DNA of 64,000 nt from Kosakonia sp. BYX6 (GTDB taxonomy: Bacteria > Pseudomonadota > Gammaproteobacteria > Enterobacterales > Enterobacteriaceae). Shown here piece after piece: positions 1-6,677 of the stretch (its first letter is position 1; every line of letters starts with the position of its first letter). Made by a program: the position numbers and the translations under genes. Location: assembly GCF_038449125.1 (NCBI RefSeq), contig NZ_CP151800.1, positions 1,212,406-1,276,405 of the forward strand, given 5' to 3'. The notes under the pieces were generated by a model. The model saw only the letters and a program-made list of their open reading frames with translations. It was not told the DNA's origin and ran no database searches.

Positions 1-1
1 G

Positions 2-538
2 TTGCATTTGGTTATTTATCATAAGGATTTATCCTCCTTTTCAATTCAAAAACTAAACAATGGTTCTCATGAGGATACATGGTCTGTACTAGCAGAATTG
101 CTGTCTAAAATTTCCGCTGAATTTTTACTTGATAAAAACCCAGTAAGTCAACAAAAGAAGCAGTTCTTATTTAGCCAATTGGACGATTTAGTCAAGGTAA
201 TGAAATCACATCCCTGCCATGTTCGTGCAAATTGGTTATCTAGATTACGCAACGAAATAAATTATCAACACAAACATGGAGCTTGGTATCCACACGAAAA
301 ATCGAAAAATTTTCGTACAGTTGTGTACAACAACTTAAGCTCGTGGAATAAAGAGCCTATCTTGAAAATTACTGATAAAGCTCATTACCTTGATAAATAT
401 ACTCAAGTATGTACTTTCCTAGTTTCCTTGGTACGGGAGTTGACTTATGACATTGCGAGTAGGAATCCTAATGATGAATCATTTCTAAAAGTAACAGCAA
501 TAAAAGCTTTAAAACAATCAGAAAAAGGAAGAGGGTGA
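2..538 (+). CDS. Hypothetical island protein with HEPN-like motif, 5' end cut by window edge
   Basis: The reading frame is open to the left edge of the window, so the true start is not visible and the TTG at base 2 need not be the start. About 178 residues are seen. I do not recognise the family by name. Residues 83-90 (numbered from base 2) read RNEINYQH, followed by HGAWYP. An Arg-Asn and a His six residues after the Arg, in an alpha-helical context, fit the R-x(4-6)-H signature of HEPN nucleases and HEPN-like helical domains found in toxin and defence proteins. That link is inference from one motif. The gene is AT-rich like the rest of the island and converges on the yfjJ-like gene. It could be a cargo gene of the island. 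Confidence 0.5.
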   Translation: MHLVIYHKDLSSFSIQKLNNGSHEDTWSVLAELLSKISAEFLLDKNPVSQQKKQFLFSQLDDLVKVMKSHPCHVRANWLSRLRNEINYQHKHGAWYPHEKSKNFRTVVYNNLSSWNKEPILKITDKAHYLDKYTQVCTFLVSLVRELTYDIASRNPNDESFLKVTAIKALKQSEKGRG

Positions 539-602
539 TCTTTTATACTAATGTCTTAAATTTGATGTGTTATCGTCACAGTTGCATGAATTACCTATCA
601 TC

Positions 603-627
603 GGCCTTTGCGTGTAATGTAAAGGCC
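603..627. terminator. Candidate hairpin between convergent island genes
   Basis: Seven-base arms GGCCTTT and AAAGGCC are separated by 11 bases, between the ends of the HEPN-like gene and the yfjJ-like gene. There is no long T-run, so terminator function is uncertain. Confidence 0.3.
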
Positions 628-637
628 TTCTGAAAGA

Positions 638-1258
638 TTAGTTTCTACTGCATCCGAAATTTCTGTCACCATCACCGTAGAGCTTAGTATCTAATTTGGC
701 TAAGTAATCCAGTCGGTTAAGAAGCTTTTTGTATTCATCCTCAAAGTTAAAGTCATTCACATCTAATATATATCGGCAATTTTTAGGGAAATGGACTAGT
801 CCTGCGTAATCATCCAACTCCAGATCCAATGCGCTATACCATGCCCGTATAATCATCATCCGTAAGTTGCTTTCAGTCTCATAATCGCCTAAATGATAAT
901 AAGCATCCTTATTAAAAAAAAGACCGAGATGAAAGTGGCATTTTCCCTCTTCAGAAAATTCCCTTACCCATACATGTCTCGTTCGATTACGATATATTCT
1001 TTTCCCTTCAGTTGCTCTCATTTTTTCATTTGCATCTAATATAGCATTTAGAGAATTGCGAAATCGAGATATCACTCCAGGCTCTAGGTTTGGGAAACAA
1101 CATACAGTATCACCTCTGTCAAGGATAGGTGGGTAATGCACATCAACACGCAATGCCATTGTTCTTGAAAATTCACCGATAGCATTTTGGACTACATCTT
1201 CAATATTTTTTCTATAGGCGATTACATGCTCACCATGGGAACCATTGTATAATTTCAT
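638..1258 (-). CDS. YfjJ-like inovirus Gp2-family protein
   Basis: The 206-residue protein resembles YfjJ of the CP4-57 island and the YagK/YfjJ C-terminal domain family (inovirus-type Gp2 proteins), which are of similar length. A central CHFH motif (residues 107-110) followed by LGLFF looks like the His-hydrophobic-His signature of the Rep/HUH fold, which would suggest DNA binding or nicking. That catalytic role is inference. In CP4-57 the order is intA, yfjH, alpA, yfjI, yfjJ, and the same order is seen here, which supports the call. It is on the same strand as the yfjI-like gene, 242 bases away across an AT-rich gap, so it may have its own promoter. Function in the island is unknown; a replication or excision role is possible. 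Confidence 0.75.
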   Translation of the reverse strand: MKLYNGSHGEHVIAYRKNIEDVVQNAIGEFSRTMALRVDVHYPPILDRGDTVCCFPNLEPGVISRFRNSLNAILDANEKMRATEGKRIYRNRTRHVWVREFSEEGKCHFHLGLFFNKDAYYHLGDYETESNLRMMIIRAWYSALDLELDDYAGLVHFPKNCRYILDVNDFNFEDEYKKLLNRLDYLAKLDTKLYGDGDRNFGCSRN

Positions 1259-1500
1259 GATTTATTTCTCGTATGATTTTAGGAGTTGTTTATATTAATA
1301 GATCACGTATGTGTTACTCGTTGTAGAAATATGGTTTTTAAGTTGTATCTAATTGTATAGATAAGTCTGAGTGATATCACTGTTATGATTCTGTATATGT
1401 TAGTATATATTACCTATCCAACATAAAAACACTTTCAAATTAACTTAAAGCCAAGTGTTACATCATTTCATAATGAAAAAACAACTCTGCAATTATTTGC

Positions 1501-2961
1501 CTATTGTACTGATTGTATATAGAGAGTTTTACCGAAATGTGTTACTACTATTCTTTGGTTAATAAGTAAGATATTAAGCAGTTCATCCATTTTGATTTTA
1601 TTTCTGAATCGATAAGGTCCGTATTGAAGAATCTTCGTTTTACTTATATGTGGTGGGAAAGTACTAGCGCAATAATTTTTTATCCAGGAGTATAGTTCGT
1701 CACTTTCATTATTAACAAGAGTAAATCCTGAAGCTTTAGAGAACAATCTTTTGTACTCATCAACATACCAGGCACTTATCTGAATTGCAGCTTCCACAGC
1801 TTTAATTGATATATCTTCGTTACGACCTTCGAAATAATGGAGTAATGCAGCAATTCTTGCCATATTCTCTGCCATTTTTGAAGCATAATCCTTCATGTTG
1901 GATAAATAACCAATTTCGCTCATTTCCGATTCAGTTCTGTTATAAAATGAGATCCATAGTTGCTCCGCCTGCGGAGAGAGTCGTAGGATCATTCGCTCAC
2001 CTTTGCCATTTCTTATAATGCTATCATTAACTATCTCAAGCAGTCGGCTATGAAATACTGGTAAGTGTTCACTGGATATCACTGGACTTGTAATCTGCCG
2101 GAATCCTTGTCTTGAATCGGGCTGGCAAATCAAGCAACGGGCAAAAAAACCAATCCCTTTAGCCATCTCACCTTTACGCTCAATATACTTATGAAATACT
2201 GTAGGTTGTATCATCATAGATAATGTCATTCTGGCGTCATGAATTAAACGTTCAGGAGAGTTTTTTCTATCAACGGAAAAATTTGAACCATCCCACATCT
2301 TGTTTATGAAAGGAAGTTCATTCAATGTATGCCCATTAAATATGGTCCCTGCTTCATCCGACATAATACCCACGGACTTCCATTCTCCACAAAGATAATC
2401 TTTAATTGCGGCTGGCGTTGCATCATTAAACATCAGCCTATATCTAACAGGTTCTTTAGGTTTGGTTTCAAATAGAAACCTCAATTGTTCATTCGTTATA
2501 CTGCAATCTTTATTACGACGAGTATCAGATTTTAGTTTTGACTCCAGTGCTTTTGTTTTGATAATAAAAGCTGCTTTGTCATTCATCCATAATTGTAAAT
2601 CTTGGCTATGTTTTTCAAACCAAATTTTTTCCTGTTGATACAGCGGTTTCATGAAAATCTTATCAACAGTACTTTTTCTTTCTCCTGATTCAGCAAGCGT
2701 CAGCAAAAAAAGTGAAACGGGGCTACATAGACCATTTAGCCTACAAACGTCAATTCTGTTTTGGCACACTAATGAAATTGCTCCAAGCGCCGATGCTGAT
2801 ATCAACGATAGAGGAGCTTGTGTTTGTCGCTCTACTTCATAAATTGCATTTCTGATTAGCGACGGAAAAACATGGACAGGAAATGGATGGGTGCTCAACT
2901 TTAAATCCTCTAAATTTTTTTGGGGAATATCGCTAACTGCTATTTTTGCTACAAATAGCAA
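1501..2961 (-). CDS. YfjI-like DUF3987 family protein
   Basis: The 486-residue protein matches the DUF3987/YfjI family, which are primase/helicase-associated proteins of P4-like islands. Residues 91-98 (ESGERKST) resemble the P-loop region of the family, and the C-terminal third is helical. E. coli YfjI is of similar length (about 469). The start is uncertain. The first TTG (2961) lies inside a perfect inverted repeat and lacks a Shine-Dalgarno sequence. An in-frame TTG at 2898 is preceded by AGAGGA at a spacing of seven bases, would give 465 residues and still keeps the conserved HPFP segment. The gene follows alpA on the same strand. The biochemical function of the family is not established; a role in island replication is inferred. 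Confidence 0.75.
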   Translation of the reverse strand: MLFVAKIAVSDIPQKNLEDLKLSTHPFPVHVFPSLIRNAIYEVERQTQAPLSLISASALGAISLVCQNRIDVCRLNGLCSPVSLFLLTLAESGERKSTVDKIFMKPLYQQEKIWFEKHSQDLQLWMNDKAAFIIKTKALESKLKSDTRRNKDCSITNEQLRFLFETKPKEPVRYRLMFNDATPAAIKDYLCGEWKSVGIMSDEAGTIFNGHTLNELPFINKMWDGSNFSVDRKNSPERLIHDARMTLSMMIQPTVFHKYIERKGEMAKGIGFFARCLICQPDSRQGFRQITSPVISSEHLPVFHSRLLEIVNDSIIRNGKGERMILRLSPQAEQLWISFYNRTESEMSEIGYLSNMKDYASKMAENMARIAALLHYFEGRNEDISIKAVEAAIQISAWYVDEYKRLFSKASGFTLVNNESDELYSWIKNYCASTFPPHISKTKILQYGPYRFRNKIKMDELLNILLINQRIVVTHFGKTLYIQSVQ

Positions 2962-2970
2962 AAATAGCAG
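2937..2970. repeat. Perfect 15-bp inverted repeat at the yfjI-like gene start
   Basis: Arms CTGCTATTTTTGCTA (2937-2951) and TAGCAAAAATAGCAG (2956-2970) are exact complements separated by CAAA. It covers the upstream-most possible start of the yfjI-like gene. It could be an operator or an RNA hairpin that controls translation. Confidence 0.7.
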
Positions 2971-3020
2971 TGTATTATTAGTTTTGTACGCATTTAGTGT
3001 GTACTCATGGATCTGTATAT

Positions 3021-3233
3021 TCAGATAAGTTTGCTACGCCGTGTTAACCATTCATCAATCTCTGCTTCAACCCATCCAACCGATTTAACTCCGAGCATTC
3101 GCTTTTTGGGAAAAGTTGAGTCGTAACGCGGTGATTTGGGGTTCAACCAGTCATAAATTGTGGCTCGTGCCATACCAGTTTTTTGGATAACCGCAGGTAA
3201 GCGGAGTATCCTAATGGTTGATGGATTGTTCAT
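3021..3233 (-). CDS. alpA: AlpA-family transcriptional regulator
   Basis: The 70-residue protein fits the AlpA family (phage CP4-57 regulator; MerR-like winged helix-turn-helix). Residues 13-35 form the recognition helix region with the typical ATIYDW segment, and the conserved WVEAEIDEWL occurs near the C-terminus. In CP4-57, AlpA activates intA transcription and promotes island excision. The neighbouring integrase and the divergent yfjH-like gene fit that role here, but the regulation itself is not shown by the sequence. AGAGG lies about eight bases before the ATG, which supports the start. Length is the usual 70 residues. Confidence 0.9.
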   Translation of the reverse strand: MNNPSTIRILRLPAVIQKTGMARATIYDWLNPKSPRYDSTFPKKRMLGVKSVGWVEAEIDEWLTRRSKLI

Positions 3234-3358
3234 GCTTGATTGCCTCTCATTAGTTCATTTTGGTTGTAGAAAGATTAGCGGCAAGTACTAATGCAAAAAA
3301 TACGCGTACCAAAAAAACATTTTTTACAACACTTAACTAATTGATATTTGGTGTTTTT

Positions 3359-4237
3359 ATGTTGACAGCGATTGAGTTTTGCGAAGAAATTAGTCAAAAA
3401 TCGGTTTGGCTTTCTGGGCAGATGGTTGAATGTGATTGGGACATATACGTTGATGTGCTCAGCGAAAGTTATCCCGTGATACGAAAGGAACTAAGCGAGA
3501 TGCGAGATCAATTCTGGAATTCTGATAAGGTAGGAACTCGTGTGATTTTGTACAGTGATCCATCTCGTAAGGAGTATAAATATTGTACTGTTGACGGAGT
3601 GGAGCAATTAAAAGAGGAATATACAGAATTATATGATCCAGCTCAGGAATGCTGGAAACAGTTAAAATCACGTATTTTCAGGGAAACATTTGTTCATCTT
3701 ATTCAGGATCCTTTTTTAATTAACGATGTGTTTAAATCACATCTATTTTTTGCCTCAATGTCTTATCAATGGGGAAAGTCAGTTATGTCGGAGAATGAAT
3801 GTATTGCTATTAAAGCGTTCATTAAGTCAGCTGAATTATTTGATAGATGTATTGGTATGTCATGGTTTCATGTTTCTGTATGTACCCAAAAAAAATTATC
3901 ACATGTTAGAGCTAAAGCCGGAAAAGAAGGTGGGAACAGTAAATCAGAAGTGTATCGAATAATTCAGGATAAGCTTGTTTATTTGATCAATAGCTCCGTA
4001 CCTGAAGGTGGGTGGAAAAGTAAAGCAGCTGCGGTGAATGACCTTATTGATCCCTTATGGAAATTTGTCGAAGAGTCAAATTTTGAAATTAATAATCAAA
4101 GTAAAAAATACCGGATATCAACAATGAGCCCTGATGCGTTGGCAGATACCATTATAAAAAACTGGTCAAGAAATATTGAAAGTATCAAATTGGCTTTAGA
4201 TAATACGGTTACTAGAAAAAAGAAAACCAAAGGGTAA
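3359..4237 (+). CDS. Hypothetical protein at the YfjH position of CP4-57
   Basis: The 292-residue protein starts at ATG 3359; an upstream in-frame TTG at 3341 is less likely. I do not recognise a domain. It is hydrophilic, with a segment KAGKEGGNSKSEVYR around the middle and a Lys-rich tail. Its location between intA and alpA, on the opposite strand to both, is exactly that of yfjH in E. coli CP4-57, so it is probably the equivalent gene. That is a synteny argument, since I could not align the sequences. It shares a 125-base divergent promoter region with alpA and converges on the integrase, with a strong inverted repeat between them. The start has only a weak ribosome binding site. Low GC marks it as island DNA. 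Confidence 0.6.
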   Translation: MLTAIEFCEEISQKSVWLSGQMVECDWDIYVDVLSESYPVIRKELSEMRDQFWNSDKVGTRVILYSDPSRKEYKYCTVDGVEQLKEEYTELYDPAQECWKQLKSRIFRETFVHLIQDPFLINDVFKSHLFFASMSYQWGKSVMSENECIAIKAFIKSAELFDRCIGMSWFHVSVCTQKKLSHVRAKAGKEGGNSKSEVYRIIQDKLVYLINSSVPEGGWKSKAAAVNDLIDPLWKFVEESNFEINNQSKKYRISTMSPDALADTIIKNWSRNIESIKLALDNTVTRKKKTKG

Positions 4238-4261
4238 AATTCCGTACTACCTATAGGCGAG

Positions 4262-4290
4262 TTATCAGCACCCATAATGGGTGCTGATAA
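4262..4290. terminator. Perfect 12-bp hairpin between convergent genes
   Basis: TTATCAGCACCC (4262-4273) and GGGTGCTGATAA (4279-4290) are exact complements around an ATAAT loop. It sits between the yfjH-like stop and the integrase stop, where a bidirectional terminator is expected, but there is no clear T-run. Confidence 0.55.
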
Positions 4291-4295
4291 AGGAT

Positions 4296-5537
4296 TCATC
4301 CTACAAGACGTATTCCCCTAACTCCACTATTCACAATGCTGCCGCTATCTGCTGCTTTAACAAAATCAGCCCACCACTGCATCATCGGTCGTCGTTGCTC
4401 AAGATAGTCACTTCGATTGTAAGCGCGACGAACCTCATTCTTATCCACATGAGCAAGTGCAGCCTCAATAACATCAGGCGGAAATCCTTCCTCATTGAGT
4501 GCCGTACTAGCGATAGAACGTAAGCCGTGTGAAACGAGTACGCCTCCTAAGCCAGCACGCTTAAGTGCGGCATTAACTGTTTGGCTGTTCATTGGCTGGG
4601 TTGGTTTGATGCGACTGGGAAAGATAAACTCTCGGCCACTACTGAGTGACTTCATCATTTCCAGAATAGAAAGAGCCTCATCCGATAGTGGAACCGTATG
4701 GTCTCGGTTCATCTTCATACGAGCTGCTGGAATTTTCCATTCTTTAGCACTGAAATCGATCTCATCCCATCGTGCCTCAGCGGCTTCGGCAGGGCGGGTA
4801 ATGGTGAGAAGCTGCCACATGAACAAGCACCGCGTTGACATACTGATACTTGCTGTACGCATTGTTTGCATTAACTGTGGAAGCTGATCCGGACGGATAC
4901 TCGGCATGTTTTTCTTTTGCGGTTTCTCGAACGCTTTTCCGATATTTACACTGGGAACTGCATCAATCAGGCCTGTGTTCTGCGCATAAATCATGACTTC
5001 GTTAATACGCTGACAAAGGCGTCGGACTGTCTCTAATGCACCTCTGGCCTGAACCGGCTGCACTGCTTTAACCAGAGTATGAGCCTTAATCTCAGTGACA
5101 CTGATATCACCGATTGCTGGGAAAACATCTCTCTCAAGCGAGCGCCAGATATCGTCGGCATAGTCCTCTGTTACGCTGGTTTTCTTCACATTCCACCAAC
5201 GCTCGGCAACTAACAGGAAAGTGTTGGTTTTAGCCTCTTGAGAATTTCTTACCTGTTCTTTCTGATGATCCTGCGGATCAATGTCTTTCGCCAACAAAAC
5301 TCGAGATTCAGCTCTGAGTTTACGCGCATCAGAAAGGGAGACAGCAGGGTAGGCACCGAAGCTCTGTTTGGTTCGCTGTTTTGTCAGCGGTCGATAGTAA
5401 CGGAACTGCCAGAGCTTACTACCACTGGACTTGATTAATAGAGTAAGCCCGTCCCCATCATACAGCTGGTAATCGGCATCTTTAGGTTTGGCGGCTTTGA
5501 TTTCCGTATCGGTTAACGGCTTGGTTTTTCTTGCCAT
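4296..5537 (-). CDS. intA: CP4-57-type tyrosine recombinase (island integrase)
   Basis: The 413-residue protein is a P4-family site-specific recombinase, very similar to E. coli CP4-57 IntA, which is also 413 residues. It has an N-terminal DUF4102-type arm-binding domain (MARKTKPLTD onward), a core-binding domain and a C-terminal catalytic domain. The catalytic set is visible: Arg248 (TITRPAEAAEARW), His337 and Arg340 (SHGLR), His363 and nucleophile Tyr373 (RAYNR). It should integrate and excise the island at the 3' end of ssrA, which lies about 200 bases away. I chose ATG 5537 (MARK) over an upstream TTG (5573) because GGAG precedes it and it gives the family length. A perfect 15-bp inverted repeat lies just upstream. 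The gene appears intact. Confidence 0.95.
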   Translation of the reverse strand: MARKTKPLTDTEIKAAKPKDADYQLYDGDGLTLLIKSSGSKLWQFRYYRPLTKQRTKQSFGAYPAVSLSDARKLRAESRVLLAKDIDPQDHQKEQVRNSQEAKTNTFLLVAERWWNVKKTSVTEDYADDIWRSLERDVFPAIGDISVTEIKAHTLVKAVQPVQARGALETVRRLCQRINEVMIYAQNTGLIDAVPSVNIGKAFEKPQKKNMPSIRPDQLPQLMQTMRTASISMSTRCLFMWQLLTITRPAEAAEARWDEIDFSAKEWKIPAARMKMNRDHTVPLSDEALSILEMMKSLSSGREFIFPSRIKPTQPMNSQTVNAALKRAGLGGVLVSHGLRSIASTALNEEGFPPDVIEAALAHVDKNEVRRAYNRSDYLEQRRPMMQWWADFVKAADSGSIVNSGVRGIRLVG

Positions 5538-5555
5538 GGGGAATCTCCATGCGTT

Positions 5556-5594
5556 TAGGCCCAACGAAAACAATAGAGCTTTTCGTTGGGCCTA
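5556..5594. repeat. Perfect 15-bp inverted repeat upstream of the integrase
   Basis: TAGGCCCAACGAAAA (5556-5570) and TTTTCGTTGGGCCTA (5580-5594) are exact complements with a nine-base spacer. A third, partial copy TGGGCCTA follows at 5599-5606. Placement 19-57 bases before the integrase ATG suggests autoregulation by Int or an arm-type recombinase site; this is inference. Confidence 0.7.
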
Positions 5595-5660
5595 TCAATG
5601 GGCCTAAAAGGTTCGGATTTAATTAGTTCTCTTCGGACTTCGCGGGACAAATTGAGGGCA

Positions 5661-5694
5661 CAAAAAAGCCCGCAGGGCTTGCGCCGTGCGGGCT
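5661..5694 (-). terminator. ssrA terminator
   Basis: On the minus strand AGCCCGCA pairs with TGCGGGCT and is followed by a run of six T. It ends transcription of the tmRNA precursor before the integrase gene. A second imperfect hairpin in the trailer (about 5704-5733) is the kind of stem found in the E. coli ssrA 3' trailer. Confidence 0.85.
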
Positions 5695-5740
5695 CTTAGG
5701 ACTTCATCGGATGACTCTGGTAATCACCGATGGAGAATTT

Positions 5741-6104
5741 TGGTGGAGCTGGCGGGAGTTGAACCCGCGTCCGAAATTCCTACATCCTCGGTACTACATG
5801 CTTAGTCCAATCTTTACATTCGCTTGCCAGCTGCGGATGGACACGCCACTAACAAACTAGCCTGATTAGTTTTAACGCTTCAACCCCAGGCAGGGTCTCC
5901 ACGCGATCTCTTTTGGGTTTGACCTCTCTTGATCCCCGTCCTAAGAGCGGAGGCTAGGGAGAGAGGGCTCTGAGCAGGTTATTAAGCTGCTAAAGCGTAG
6001 TTTTCGTCGTTTGCGACTATTTTTTTGCGGCTTTTTACGAGGCCAACCGCCCCTCGGCATGCACCTTGGGTTTCGCGAATCCCGTCGAATCCAGAATCAG
6101 CCCC
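5741..6104 (-). ncRNA. ssrA: tmRNA (transfer-messenger RNA)
   Basis: The 364-base gene is nearly identical to E. coli ssrA (363). On the minus strand it starts GGGGCTGATTCTGG and ends in the tRNA-like T-arm, acceptor and encoded CCA. The tag reading frame (6014 down to 5985, then TAATAA) encodes the proteolysis tag ANDENYALAA after the resume codon GCA. The RNA rescues stalled ribosomes together with SmpB, whose gene lies 17.6 kb away rather than next door because the bap locus is inserted between them. The 3' end serves as the attachment site for the island on the low-coordinate side. Confidence 0.98.
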
Positions 6105-6677
6105 AAAATGTGACGTCGAGTATAGCAGGTTTTCGACACGGCATGCCAGTCCATATCGCTACTGAATTTGGTTTCCCTGTGGCGCTTATTCTTTGAACAA
6201 CGAAACTCACCTTCTATTTGTATAGTTATTCAACTATTCGCTACGCTAATAATATTCCACCCCAAATAGAAGGGAATTGGCGAGTAAATCGCAATATATT
6301 ATACATTGTAAAGAAATTTACATTTATCAGGATGAATACTGGCGTTTCATTTAATTATCTCATCAAGCAGCTTAAGCAAGACTTAACTTAAGTGTATACA
6401 AACAGAATATATTCTGTATTTTCAAAATTAATATTAATTTGTGATGTCAGTATTTGCCTAAATACGTAACGTTGTTTATATCTTTTCTTATTGTAAGATT
6501 TTACTCATTGACAGCGAAATGGATATTTTAATGAAAAAACATCAATTTATATAATTATTGACTCATGCATAGCACAATCATTGAATATCGCCAAATTTTT
6601 ATTTGGCCCGCCTCCCTCTGCGCGTAAATAAATGTCGGCAGTGGCTATGAATATTGTTTTTGCTTCGAGGTAAATAT
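6105..6677 (+). promoter_or_regulatory. AT-rich region between ssrA and the bap adhesin gene
   Basis: This 573-base stretch contains no convincing gene. Its first 40 bases carry the ssrA promoter. From about 6200 it becomes strongly AT-rich, in contrast to the GC-rich adhesin gene, and probably holds the adhesin promoter and regulator sites. TTGACA (about 6509-6514) and TTGACT (about 6559-6564) are possible -35 boxes, but no good -10 partner stands out. In Salmonella, bapA is activated by CsgD; I could not identify such a site here. Confidence 0.4.
6119..6147 (-). promoter_or_regulatory. ssrA promoter
   Basis: A TATACT -10 box (minus strand, 6119-6124) lies 14 bases upstream of the mature tmRNA 5' end. 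The -35 region is weak. Confidence 0.5.

Noticed and set aside
1-4300. A second copy of the ssrA 3' end marking the other island boundary
   Set aside because: I found no match to the tmRNA T-arm and acceptor sequence left of the integrase, so the far attachment site must be outside the window.
6011-6196. A small plus-strand gene across ssrA
   Set aside because: It is the complement of tmRNA and its promoter.
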